Positions 38,608-47,028 of a stretch of DNA of 64,000 nt are shown one piece after another; position 1 is the stretch's first letter, and each line of letters opens with the position of its first letter. The DNA comes from DATBGE01 sp036558125 (GTDB taxonomy: Bacteria > Gemmatimonadota > Gemmatimonadetes > Gemmatimonadales > GWC2-71-9). The position numbers were made by a program, and so were the translations under genes. The stretch is taken from assembly GCA_036558125.1 (NCBI GenBank), contig DATBGE010000082.1:174666-238665 (forward strand), read 5' to 3'. Below the pieces are notes generated by a model. That model saw nothing but the letters and a program-made list of their open reading frames with translations. It was not told where the DNA came from and ran no database searches.

Positions 38608-39705
38608 ATGCGCATCCTTCATCTCGCGAAGTACTACTGGCCGCGCTCCGGCGGCATGGAGCGGGTCGTCCAGGACCTCGCCGAGGGGGCCGCGGCGCTG
38701 GGCAATGAAGTATCCGTGGTAGCGGTGGAGAGCAGGGTGGGAGGAAGGGTCGGCGGGCAAAAGTCCACCGTCACGAGAGTCTTTTCTTTCGGTGCCCTCG
38801 GCTCGGAGGAGATCGCTCCGGGTTACCTCGCGGCCGCCCGGCGCCGGGCCGACATCCTCCACCTGCACCATCCCCATCCCCTGGCCGACATGGCGTGCCT
38901 GCTCCGCAGCAGGAAGACGCCGCTCGTCGTCACCCAGCACAACGACAGCATCCAGCCCAGCGCACGCTTTCTGGCCCGCACCGTGATTCGCCGAGCCGCG
39001 GCCGTCGTGGTGCCGAGCCGGGCTCACCTGGCTCTGTCCCGCGAGCTGGAAAGTTTTGAAAACAAGACCGACATCATCCCCTTCGGGATCGATGAGAGCC
39101 GATGGATCGATCTGCCACGCCGCGCGATCGACGCGCCCCCGCGCGCGATCTTCATCGGCCGGCTGGTCAAGTTCAAAGGGCTGGACGTCCTGCTTCGCGC
39201 CCTCGAACGGGTTCCCGATCTGCGTCTGGATATCGTGGGCGCCGGTCCCGAAGGGCCGCGGCTTCGGACCCTCACTCAGGCTCTCGCGCTGACTGACCGG
39301 GTGAAGTGGTTCGGCGAGTATCCCGACGAGGACCTGCCGCGACGTATGGCCGAAGCCGACTTCCTGGTGCTGCCCTCGGTCACGGTCGAAGAACGCTTCG
39401 GCATCGTGCTCCTCGAGGCCATGGCTGCGGGACGACCGATCATCACGACCACGGTGCCTACCGGAGTGCGCGAAGTCAACGTCCCGGGCGACACTGGACT
39501 CGAGGTTCCGCTGCAGGACGTGGGCGCCCTCGCGGAAGCGCTGGAGACCCTGGCACACGATCCGTTCAAGCGGGAACAGATGGGCGACGCGGGGCGGCGG
39601 CGGGTCGAGAAGTACTTCACCCGCGCCCTCATGGCCCAACGTCACATCGAATTGTACGAACGGGTGCTCGCCTACTCGAGTGCGGATCTTCCAGTAGTCG
39701 GCTAG
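38608..39705 (+). CDS. GT4-family glycosyltransferase
   Basis: The 365-aa glycosyltransferase starts MRILHLAKYYWPRSGGMERVVQDL, the acceptor-side glycine loop typical of GT4. The C-terminal domain starts IFIGRLVKFKGLDVLLRAL and has the donor-site EERFGIVLLEAMAAGRPIITT (E-x7-E). The ATG at 38608 is taken because the open frame upstream runs into the divergent epimerase gene. It is the fourth glycosyltransferase of the locus and marks its right edge. Confidence 0.85.
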   Translation: MRILHLAKYYWPRSGGMERVVQDLAEGAAALGNEVSVVAVESRVGGRVGGQKSTVTRVFSFGALGSEEIAPGYLAAARRRADILHLHHPHPLADMACLLRSRKTPLVVTQHNDSIQPSARFLARTVIRRAAAVVVPSRAHLALSRELESFENKTDIIPFGIDESRWIDLPRRAIDAPPRAIFIGRLVKFKGLDVLLRALERVPDLRLDIVGAGPEGPRLRTLTQALALTDRVKWFGEYPDEDLPRRMAEADFLVLPSVTVEERFGIVLLEAMAAGRPIITTTVPTGVREVNVPGDTGLEVPLQDVGALAEALETLAHDPFKREQMGDAGRRRVEKYFTRALMAQRHIELYERVLAYSSADLPVVG

Positions 39706-39743
39706 TCCGCGATCCGCCCTGCCCGGCGGCGCGGCAGGACATC

Positions 39744-41276
39744 ATGATCAAACTCAGTCACCTCTCCGGTCCCCTGCAGGGGACCTCCACAAGCCACGGC
39801 CGCCGCCTGGTACGCATCGGGCGTGGCCCGGGGTGCGACGTGCGTTATCTGGGAGAGACGGGTGGCAACATCTCGCTGCTCCATGCGGCCATCGCTTTCG
39901 AGGACGAGGCATACTGGCTGGTGGATGCTGGCTCAGCGTTTGGAACGACGGTCAACGGCGAACGGGTCAAGCGCCTCCAGTTACGCTCCGGCGACACCAT
40001 TCAATTCGGAGGGCAGGGAGGACCGGAAGCCCGAATCGAGCTGGACATGAGCCAGGGGCCCGAGCCGGAGATCGCGATCGATCCCGCCCTCCCCAAGGGT
40101 GGCCACTACGATCCCCAGAAAGACGCGGCGGAAATGGCGCGGGTGCTGAATAAGGGCACCATCGAGCTGTCGGCTGCGAAGCTGGTGAACCTTGCCGCTC
40201 AACGGGTGGCCGACGCCCGTGCCGCCGCCGGCGGCGTCTCGTCTCGCCAGACCATGGAAATCATGGCGCAGACGCTCAAGGACGTTTCCTTTATTGTCGG
40301 CAAGAGCGCACGACAGAAATGGGTCCGCATTTCGGCGCTGGCCGGGGTTGCCCTGCTGATCGCCGCCGTCGTGATCTATGTCCAGCATCGGAAGATTCAG
40401 GAGCTGCTGGACGCCAAGGGCCGCTTCGATGAGCGTATCGCCCAGATCCAGCAGCAGATCGCCGCCGAGCAGGATTCCAACCGGATCGATGAGCTGGGCC
40501 GGCAACTGGAGGACGCGACCCGGAATGCCGAGTTGACGCTCGCGGCGATCGGCCGGGCCGACCAGGCCAAGGCCCAGGAAATCGTGCAGAGTGGCGATTC
40601 ATTGGACCGCGACATCCGCCACATCCTCGCGCAGTTCAACGCCAGCACCTACGCCGTCCCGCCGATCTTCAAGGAGCGGCTCCAGTTCTACATCGATGCG
40701 ATGGCAAAGTCGGGCCCGACTCTGCGCCTGGTCTATCGCCGCAAGGAACATTACTGGCCGATGATCAGCAAAGAGTTTTCGGCGTTGGGGCTGCCGGAAG
40801 AGATGGCCTATGTGGCGTGGCAGGAATCGAATTTTGATCCCCTCGCGAAGAGCAGTGTCGGGGCCCGCGGGATGTGGCAGATGACGGCGGAGACTGCCCG
40901 GAGGCTTGGGCTCAAGGTGAACGGCTCGGTGGATGAGCGGCTGGATCCGGTGAAACAGACCCCCGCCGCCGCCCGCCATCTGGCCAACCTGTTGGCCGAG
41001 TTCGGGGAGGATAGTTTCATGCTGGTGATGGCCAGCTATAACCGGGGTGAGGAGGGGGTGCGGCGGGCCTTGCGTCAGGTGGCCCAGGAGCCAGGCGGCT
41101 TTCGCAAGGAGAAGCGGGACTTCTGGCACCTCTACACTCTGAAGAAGTTGCCGCCCGAAACGCGGGAATATGTACCCAAGATCCTTGCGGCGGCGGTGAT
41201 TTGTCGGCATCCTGATCGGTACGGACTTGGGCCCCCGGGTCGCGAGGCAGTAGATTCAGGCATGGCGCTTCGATGA
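39744..41276 (+). CDS. FHA domain - TM - lytic transglycosylase fusion
   Basis: The 510-aa protein has three parts. Residues ~1-95 form an FHA domain (RLVRIGRGPGCDVRYL, ISLLHAAIAF, DAGSAFGTTVNGERV), which binds phosphothreonine. One TM helix at ~194-214 is followed by a coiled coil (~218-290). Residues ~330-470 form an SLT-type transglycosylase domain with the catalytic E361 in VAWQESNFDP, then GARGMWQMTAETAR and MLVMASYNRGEEGVRRAL. The FHA part would be cytoplasmic and the SLT part periplasmic, so kinase signalling could be linked to peptidoglycan cleavage. The ATG at 39744 starts the FHA domain properly. Confidence 0.88.
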   Translation: MIKLSHLSGPLQGTSTSHGRRLVRIGRGPGCDVRYLGETGGNISLLHAAIAFEDEAYWLVDAGSAFGTTVNGERVKRLQLRSGDTIQFGGQGGPEARIELDMSQGPEPEIAIDPALPKGGHYDPQKDAAEMARVLNKGTIELSAAKLVNLAAQRVADARAAAGGVSSRQTMEIMAQTLKDVSFIVGKSARQKWVRISALAGVALLIAAVVIYVQHRKIQELLDAKGRFDERIAQIQQQIAAEQDSNRIDELGRQLEDATRNAELTLAAIGRADQAKAQEIVQSGDSLDRDIRHILAQFNASTYAVPPIFKERLQFYIDAMAKSGPTLRLVYRRKEHYWPMISKEFSALGLPEEMAYVAWQESNFDPLAKSSVGARGMWQMTAETARRLGLKVNGSVDERLDPVKQTPAAARHLANLLAEFGEDSFMLVMASYNRGEEGVRRALRQVAQEPGGFRKEKRDFWHLYTLKKLPPETREYVPKILAAAVICRHPDRYGLGPPGREAVDSGMALR

Positions 41277-41408
41277 GGGATCTGCACCCGACGGTGCTCA
41301 TCCCCGAGCCAATACGCTGGCTGCAAAGTCCAATAGCACCGATTTTACCCGAGCAGTACAATCTGATGGTGTCGATCTATGCAACCCTATCCACACGGGC
41401 GAGGGCTC

Positions 41409-42050
41409 ATGAAGCGCTTTAGCTGGTTGGTAATCATCGCAGCGGTGGCCCTTGGCCCCTCAACTGCGCAGGCCCAGAGCGGGAGGTATGCCAGATTCGA
41501 GATCGTTCCATTGGCCGACTACGTGTGGGGAGGGACATACAATCTCGACATCGGCGACCTGAAGATTGACGACTCGTTCGGTTACGGAGTCATGCTGAAT
41601 TTCCTCGCCGCCCGCGGCACTGCGTTGGAGCTGACATATCTGCGGCAAGACACCCAGCTGCGGCTTGACCCGAATGGTACTGCCCCAGCGGGACCCCGAT
41701 CGGCGGACTTTGCCACCAACTACATCCACCTCGGCGGCCGCCAGGAATTCGGACAGAATCCGAAGATCAGGCCGTTCATAGATGGGTCGTTCGGGCTCAC
41801 CGTGTTCGACGTGAAGGAGTCGGGCATCGGGACCTCGACCAACTTCTCGCTGGCGATCGGCGGCGGGTTTACCTCGATGTTCGGCAAGGCACAGCGCTAC
41901 GGGATCCGGGGTCATATCCGCGGCTGGTTCTCTTTCGTGCCGACGGATGACTATGCCTACTGGTGCGACTTCTACGGCTGCTTCGCGGCCCAGGGGTCGG
42001 AGACGGTGTCGCAGGGTGAGGTGGGCGGGGGCCTCGTCATTAAGTTCTGA
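41409..42050 (+). CDS. Outer-membrane beta-barrel protein, copy 1
   Basis: The 213-aa protein has a signal peptide (MKRFSWLVIIAAVALGPSTAQAQ) and alternating-hydrophobicity strands (GYGVMLNFLAARGTALELTYLRQDT, NYIHLGGRQEFG), ending in GEVGGGLVIKF with a C-terminal Phe typical of BAM substrates. Two cysteines lie in YWCDFYGC near the end. The protein encoded downstream is about three quarters identical, including the signal peptide. Function is unknown; OmpW/OprF-like small barrels are the nearest description. An in-frame ATG at 41379 exists, but 41409 gives the clean signal peptide. Confidence 0.8.
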   Translation: MKRFSWLVIIAAVALGPSTAQAQSGRYARFEIVPLADYVWGGTYNLDIGDLKIDDSFGYGVMLNFLAARGTALELTYLRQDTQLRLDPNGTAPAGPRSADFATNYIHLGGRQEFGQNPKIRPFIDGSFGLTVFDVKESGIGTSTNFSLAIGGGFTSMFGKAQRYGIRGHIRGWFSFVPTDDYAYWCDFYGCFAAQGSETVSQGEVGGGLVIKF

Positions 42051-42072
42051 CGGGTCACTGCCGGGGTTTCGA

Positions 42073-42103
42073 GGCGGCGGGACGGTTCCGCCGCCTTCTT
42101 GTT
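42073..42103 (+). terminator. Rho-independent terminator after barrel copy 1
   Basis: GGCGGCGG (42073-42080), a 7-base loop and CCGCCGCC (42088-42095) form a perfect 8-bp GC stem followed by TTCTTGTTT. It lies 22 bases after the stop codon. Confidence 0.8.
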
Positions 42104-42128
42104 TGTGGAGAGTTGCTCAAGGCGGGGT

Positions 42129-42136
42129 TATCTTTG
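42129..42136 (+). promoter_or_regulatory. TAnnTTTG promoter-like element before barrel copy 2
   Basis: TATCTTTG, with a TTG at 42103-42105 about 23 bases upstream, resembles the Bacteroidota TTG / TAnnTTTG promoter. It leaves an untranslated leader of about 115 bases before the ATG at 42257. The same octamer precedes the LEA14-like gene. Confidence 0.4.
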
Positions 42137-42256
42137 AGCCGACGACGCAAATCACGACGCGGGCACCCTGTTGGTCCAAAGTCCAATGGCGCCAGTACTC
42201 GGAGCACCACAATCTCCGGCATATCGCAGAGAATTCCATCACCCGTACGAGGCCTC

Positions 42257-42925
42257 ATGAAGCGCTTCAGCTGGTTGGTACTCATTGCTGCCGTACTCCT
42301 TGGCGCCTCAACGGCCCAAGCCCAGAGCGGCCGCTATGCCCGGTTCGAGATCGTGCCGCTGGCCGGCTATGTATGGGGCGGATCGTATCACCTGGACGCC
42401 AGCACCGGCGGCATCATTCACCCCTCCGGTGATTTGAAGATCGACGATTCGTTCGGGTACGGGATCATGCTGAACTTCCTGGCAGCCCGGGGCACTGCGC
42501 TCGAGCTGAGTTATCTCCGGCAGGACACCAAGCTGCGCTTCGATCCCAGCGGGTCTGCCGGACCGACGGGGCGGTCCGCGGACTTTGCCACCAACTACAT
42601 CCATCTGGGTGGGCGGCAGGAGTTCGGCCGCAACCCGAAGATCCGGCCGTTCATCAACGGTTCCTTCGGTGTGACCGTGTTCGACGTAAAGGAGTCGGGC
42701 ATCGGAACCTCCACCGACTTCTCGCTCGCCATCGGCGGCGGGTTCCAGTCCATGTTCGGTAAGGAGCAGCGGTTCGGGTTGCGCGCCAGCGTCAAGGGCT
42801 GGTTCTCCTTCGTTCCGTCGGATGACTATTTCTACTGGTGCGACTTCTACGGCTGCGGCGTGAGCCAGGGGTCGGAGACGGTGTCGCAGGGCGAGGTGAC
42901 GGGCGGGTTGGTCATCAGGTTCTAG
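42257..42925 (+). CDS. Outer-membrane beta-barrel protein, copy 2
   Basis: The 222-aa paralogue of the preceding gene has a near-identical signal peptide (MKRFSWLVLIAAVLLGASTAQAQ), the same strands and the same YWCDFYGC and C-terminal Phe. It differs by an insertion of about nine residues (DASTGGIIHPSG region) in the first long loop. The 100 bases before both genes are also alike, and each is followed by its own terminator of the same design, so a whole transcription unit was duplicated. The ATG at 42257 is set by homology to copy 1. Confidence 0.8.
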   Translation: MKRFSWLVLIAAVLLGASTAQAQSGRYARFEIVPLAGYVWGGSYHLDASTGGIIHPSGDLKIDDSFGYGIMLNFLAARGTALELSYLRQDTKLRFDPSGSAGPTGRSADFATNYIHLGGRQEFGRNPKIRPFINGSFGVTVFDVKESGIGTSTDFSLAIGGGFQSMFGKEQRFGLRASVKGWFSFVPSDDYFYWCDFYGCGVSQGSETVSQGEVTGGLVIRF

Positions 42926-42947
42926 CCGCTGGCACCGAAGTCTTGGA

Positions 42948-42981
42948 GGGCGGCGGGAATCCTCCCGCCGCCCTCTTCATT
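42948..42981 (+). terminator. Rho-independent terminator after barrel copy 2
   Basis: GGGCGGCGGGA (42948-42958) pairs with TCCCGCCGCCC (42963-42973) in an 11-bp stem with a 4-base loop, followed by TCTTCATTT. It is similar in position and sequence to the terminator of copy 1. Confidence 0.82.
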
Positions 42982-43010
42982 TGTGGGTGATTAGATTAGC
43001 GCCGTCAGTC

Positions 43011-43084
43011 GGGCCCTTAGCTCAGGTGGTTAGAGCAGCGGACTCATAATCCGTAGGTCCCTGGTTCGAATCCAGGAGGGCCCA
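43011..43084 (+). tRNA. tRNA with anticodon CAU (Ile2 or Met)
   Basis: The 74-base cloverleaf has acceptor stem GGGCCCT/AGGGCCC, D-loop segment TTAGCTCAGGTGGTTAGAGC, anticodon stem GCGGA/TCCGT around loop CTCATAA, and T arm CCTGG-TTCGAAT-CCAGG. The discriminator base is A and CCA is not encoded. CAU anticodons occur in initiator Met, elongator Met and Ile2 (lysidine-modified) tRNAs. The acceptor and D-arm sequence resembles Ile2 (ileX-like) more than elongator Met. It is not initiator-like, since the first pair is G-C. Confidence 0.93.
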
Positions 43085-43094
43085 TGTGGCATGA

Positions 43095-44039
43095 GTGGAG
43101 GCACGGGTGAAGCCGCAGAATCAACTTCCTTCCTGGAATGACGGCGCGGCGAGAACCGCTATCCTCGACCTCATCGCGCGCATAACCAAGAAGGGTGGCG
43201 CCGAGTTCGTGCCCCCTGCCGAGCGGATCGCCACCTTCGACAACGACGGCACGCTCTGGTGTGAGCAGCCGATTCAGGTGCAGGGATTCTTCCTGATGGA
43301 TCGGGTAAAGCAGCTGGCGGCCAAGGATCCGGGGCTCAAGGAGCGCCAGCCCTTCAAGGCCCTGCTCGAGCGGGACATGAAGATGCTCCACGGCCTCGGC
43401 CAGCAGGCCATAATCCAGCTGGCCTTCGCGACCCATGCCGGGGTGAGCGAGGAAGAATTCGACCGGATGGCCCGGACCTGGCTCGGGACCGCCACGCATC
43501 CCGAGTTCGGCCGCCTTTTCAAGCAATGCACCTACCAACCGCAGATCGAACTGCTGGATCTGTTGCGGAAGAACGGGTTCAAGACCTTCATCGTCTCGGG
43601 CGGCGGAGTTGACTTCATCCGGGCCTTCGCGGAGGAAGCCTACGGCATTCCGCGAGAACAGGTGATCGGCTCCAGCGTGAAGCTACGCTTCGAGGTCCAG
43701 GGCGAACGAACCGTCATCATGAAGCTGGCGGAGCTGAACAGTTTTGACGACCGCGAGGTGAAGCCTGCCAACATCGCCCTGCAGATCGGTCGCCGGCCGA
43801 CTCTGGCCTTCGGCAACTCGGACGGTGACCTGGCCATGCTGCGCTACGCCAAGGGAGGGTCGGGGGCACGACTGGCACTCCTGGTCCACCATGACGACGC
43901 CGAGCGCGAAGTCGCCTACGACCGGGAGTTCCGGCTGAGCCCTCTGGCGGAAGCGCTCGACAAGGCTGATCAGTACGGCATCACGCTGGTCAGCATGAAG
44001 AAGGATTGGAAAACGGTATTTGGAGCTGCCAGTGCCTAA
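43095..44039 (+). CDS. HAD-superfamily hydrolase
   Basis: The protein of about 314 aa has HAD motif I IATFDNDGTLWCEQPI (catalytic Asp pair in DNDGT), motif II VSGGGVDFI (Ser), and motif IV FGNSDGDLAML. It is most like phosphoserine-phosphatase-type HAD proteins annotated only as haloacid dehalogenase-like hydrolases. The GTG at 43095 is only 10 bases after the tRNA; a second GTG at 43107 starts closer to the conserved part. No signal peptide is seen. Substrate unknown. Confidence 0.82.
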   Translation: MEARVKPQNQLPSWNDGAARTAILDLIARITKKGGAEFVPPAERIATFDNDGTLWCEQPIQVQGFFLMDRVKQLAAKDPGLKERQPFKALLERDMKMLHGLGQQAIIQLAFATHAGVSEEEFDRMARTWLGTATHPEFGRLFKQCTYQPQIELLDLLRKNGFKTFIVSGGGVDFIRAFAEEAYGIPREQVIGSSVKLRFEVQGERTVIMKLAELNSFDDREVKPANIALQIGRRPTLAFGNSDGDLAMLRYAKGGSGARLALLVHHDDAEREVAYDREFRLSPLAEALDKADQYGITLVSMKKDWKTVFGAASA

Positions 44040-44220
44040 CCTCCACCGACCTGGACGTTCTGTCGCAAGGCGACAGATTGACCTCCCACATTTTCTCTCC
44101 CACCGCCCCCGCTCTCGATCCCTTTAGTGCTTTCTGGTCGGGCTGGCCCGCTCTGGGCTCTCCGCTGCGTTCGAGAAAGAGGCGGACGTCCAGGAGGGGA
44201 AGCGCAGTTTTTTCAGCCCC

Positions 44221-45066
44221 TCAGGCGCCGTCTTCGGGCCCGCGCCGGCGCAGGTGCAGCGACACATGGAGGCAATGCCCTACGGCATCGACGCTCCTCG
44301 CCTGCTTGAGATCGTAGTCGTGCCAACGCCTCGCTGCCTCTTCTGCTCCTGTGTGCGAGACCATGGCGAGCGGTAAGGCCCACTTACTCCGGCCGTAGAA
44401 CCCCTGGATGTTGAGAAGGTGGAATTGCCGGGTGAGAACGGCCAGAGTATGTCGGGAAAAGGGAAACTCCCATGCACGGTCGGTTTGGAGCGGACGGTAG
44501 GCGGCGCGCACGAGGCGCATCGGCAGCCAGGTCTGCAACGGGTCGTAGCTGATGATCCTCCCCCCCGGTACCAGCCGGTTTTCCAGCGCATCGACGAGGG
44601 CCTGGACGTGCCGGAAGTGGTGCAGCACCGCCATCGCGTAGATTACGTCGAAACGGCCCAGGTCGCTCTTGGGGTCCAGGAAATCGGCACTGAGGAGACG
44701 GGCTCCAGGAATCCCCGATGCCGTCAACTTCTGGTTGAAGCGGGCGAGACGAGCGGAGCTGAGATCTACCGCGACATACTCCCCTGCTCCTCTGGCGAGA
44801 TCGAACGAAAGCAGATTACCGTCACCCACGCCTAGGTCCAGAATCCTTAGGTTCGACAAGGGACCCAACCATCCTAGGTGAAGGTGGCGCAACCGCTCCT
44901 TCGCAGCATCCGATGCCAGAACCGAAAATACCCGGGCTCGCATGCGCCGCCACAAATTGGTTGCCCCGCTGTTGACGCAGGATTCATCGGAGCCGGTGGC
45001 GTTCTCGTAGTACTCCCGTTGGTGAACGTTGGTTGCCAGCATCTCGTCGCGTTCGGACGGTCTCAT
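44221..45066 (-). CDS. Class I SAM-dependent methyltransferase
   Basis: The 281-aa methyltransferase has motif I LRILDLGVGDGNLLSFDLA, YVAVDLSSARL, VIYAMAVLHHFRHVQ and RLVPGGRIISYDPLQ. The architecture is like that of the enzyme at 28231, but the sequence is clearly different. The ATG at 45066 removes 24 upstream residues that look non-conserved. It converges with the HAD gene across 181 bases in which I see no gene. Possible substrates are small molecules or lipids. Confidence 0.75.
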   Translation of the reverse strand: MRPSERDEMLATNVHQREYYENATGSDESCVNSGATNLWRRMRARVFSVLASDAAKERLRHLHLGWLGPLSNLRILDLGVGDGNLLSFDLARGAGEYVAVDLSSARLARFNQKLTASGIPGARLLSADFLDPKSDLGRFDVIYAMAVLHHFRHVQALVDALENRLVPGGRIISYDPLQTWLPMRLVRAAYRPLQTDRAWEFPFSRHTLAVLTRQFHLLNIQGFYGRSKWALPLAMVSHTGAEEAARRWHDYDLKQARSVDAVGHCLHVSLHLRRRGPEDGA

Positions 45067-45231
45067 ATTTGCAGACTCTCTGGCTCGCAGAGTACATGAG
45101 AGGCCTATGACCGATGAATATAGAGCGACCTGCCACAATTCGTCGGTGGGTGCGTATCGCCATCGAGTCTGCCTTCTTCTCGGCCATATTGCCGCCGCTT
45201 GAGTGAAACAGCACTAGTAGAGGCTGGACCC

Positions 45232-46791
45232 ATGTTCCTCATTACCGCTCTCCTCGCCGTCCTGCACGGCATTTCCCCTGCATCACCATCTGATTCACTG
45301 GTTTGCGACTCCGCCTGGGTCCGCTACGCGCGTGTCGCGTGGGCCACCATCGGCCGCCGGAGCGTGGGCGCCCTTTCCGGGCTCCAGTGGGACTCCATCG
45401 CTGGCGACTGGGCGCCAGTACCTTCAGGGTCCAGCGCAGACAACGCCGGTCAGGCCGCGTACGAGATCGAGCCGCTCATGCGGCAACTTCTCGCCTTGTC
45501 ACAGGCGACTGGTGACGTGAACGGGTTCAACGAAGCCGCCCGGTTCTACAACGCTTATGAAGTCCGCTTCACCATGGTGGGTGATCTCTTGGCCGAGGCA
45601 AGGCGGGAAGGGTCTCAGAGCCGCGCATTACCTCAGGGCGATGCCACGGCACGCACCCTCAAGTGGCAGGACGTACGGAGTCCGACGCTATCTTGGCTTG
45701 CCGAATGCCTTCTCTGCAACGCGCAGTTCTTTCACCCCGCCGCCAGGCTCATCCACTTGATCGCTGAACTCCCGCCTCCGAGCCGCACTCCGTCGATGCA
45801 ATCCTTCGTGAAGGACTATGTACCGCTGATCAGCAAGGAGCACCTGCTCCGCGTGGGTTTCGATACCCACTTTCCGCAGTACGGCAAAGTCTCACCCGAC
45901 GACCACCTAGTGATGCTTTGGGAGCGCGCCGCCAAAGGCGAGATCAACTATCGCTATCTGGATCGCGATCTCTGGTTGATCGGTGCCTCGGCCGAGCTAC
46001 TCGAAGCCAACCGGATTGATCCATCCCTCGTGAAGCTTCCGCAGGACCAGCAGAAACTGCTGGCCAAGCTGTTGACGGCCGGAGCCAAACTCCTGGCAGT
46101 CAATCGACAGCATCATCCGGACACCAAGGATTTCCAGGGTCGGGTCGTAGGAAGCGACGGATATTTCGAGGGTGCTTTCGACGATCACGCTGACTATACC
46201 TACAGCGCCTATCTCGGGCCGAACTATCCGGCCGGCCAGCCGGCCCAGCGAGCCACTGGCGTGAGCTGGGACATCAGTCATCTGCAGCGGTTGCCGGTCG
46301 TGCTCCGCTCCCTCTGGGAATCGCGGGCCACTCTCCGGGAGCTCCGAATTGCCTATCCGGATTCTAGCGATCTGGTGCAGGCGACGAATCAATTGCTATA
46401 CGTCGTATTCAACCGTGACCTTCGACGCCCTTTGCTGACCAACTATTTCGATGGCAACGACGGCTGGTACCGAGTGAACTATCGGTCCCGCGACGGGTAC
46501 GGCTTCCCCCCATCGAAGTACTGTGATGGTCAGGATCCTAAGCGTACCTGCCTGACGAGGAATGGGATCCGGGGATGGGGCATGCTGGCTTTCGCCAATC
46601 CTGACATCGGGAAGCTGATCGAGGGTGTCATCGCAGTGGCCAAGGATAGTTCCGCGGATGCAACGAAATTCCGGCAGCGGGTCATCGCGATGAAGGATGA
46701 TCCTTCCGAATGGCTCTCGGACCCGCCGCAAAAGTATTCCCAGGAATTGAGTCTTCTGATCAGTGAGTACGCCCTTGGTACTACGCCATAA
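45232..46791 (+). CDS. Secreted protein of unknown function
   Basis: I do not recognise a family. The predicted protein of 519 aa starts with a signal peptide (MFLITALLAVLHGISPASP) when the ATG at 45232 is used. The mature part is rich in aromatic, helix-forming segments (LSWLAECLLCNAQFFHPAARLIHLIAEL; VSWDISHLQRLPVVLRSLWES) with a late cysteine pair in KYCDGQDPKRTCL. The regular helical pattern would fit an alpha/alpha-toroid enzyme of the carbohydrate lyase or epimerase type, but no catalytic motif supports this. A strong terminator follows 60 bases after the stop. Confidence 0.7.
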   Translation: MFLITALLAVLHGISPASPSDSLVCDSAWVRYARVAWATIGRRSVGALSGLQWDSIAGDWAPVPSGSSADNAGQAAYEIEPLMRQLLALSQATGDVNGFNEAARFYNAYEVRFTMVGDLLAEARREGSQSRALPQGDATARTLKWQDVRSPTLSWLAECLLCNAQFFHPAARLIHLIAELPPPSRTPSMQSFVKDYVPLISKEHLLRVGFDTHFPQYGKVSPDDHLVMLWERAAKGEINYRYLDRDLWLIGASAELLEANRIDPSLVKLPQDQQKLLAKLLTAGAKLLAVNRQHHPDTKDFQGRVVGSDGYFEGAFDDHADYTYSAYLGPNYPAGQPAQRATGVSWDISHLQRLPVVLRSLWESRATLRELRIAYPDSSDLVQATNQLLYVVFNRDLRRPLLTNYFDGNDGWYRVNYRSRDGYGFPPSKYCDGQDPKRTCLTRNGIRGWGMLAFANPDIGKLIEGVIAVAKDSSADATKFRQRVIAMKDDPSEWLSDPPQKYSQELSLLISEYALGTTP

Positions 46792-46850
46792 AGTCCTGTA
46801 GCGCGGAGATGTAATTCCTCCGCAACAATGTTCCTGAAGCATTGCAGAAC

Positions 46851-46877
46851 GGGGCCATCGACTGGCCCCGCTTTTTC
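46851..46877 (+). terminator. Rho-independent terminator
   Basis: GGGGCCA (46851-46857), loop TCGAC, TGGCCCC (46863-46869), then GCTTTTTCTT. It is a perfect 7-bp stem with a T tract, ending the transcript of the secreted unknown protein. The remaining bases to 47028 hold no gene. Confidence 0.88.
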
Positions 46878-47028
46878 TTACCCTAACCCGTTTCCCGTTC
46901 AACGGTTACCTTATCCGCCGGCAGGGAATACGAGACCGGCTGTATCGGGAGCGGAAGCTGCAACGGGAATACGAGTGTTACCAGTCTCTATCCCGTAGTC
47001 CGATAGTCCGAGATCGAGGAGGCGTCAT

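Noticed and set aside
39306..39743. N-terminal extension of the FHA-transglycosylase protein
   Set aside because: This part overlaps the end of the glycosyltransferase gene in another frame; the FHA domain begins exactly at the ATG at 39744.
40291..40602. Reverse-strand frames inside the FHA-transglycosylase gene
   Set aside because: They mirror a gene with clear domains and show only shadow composition.
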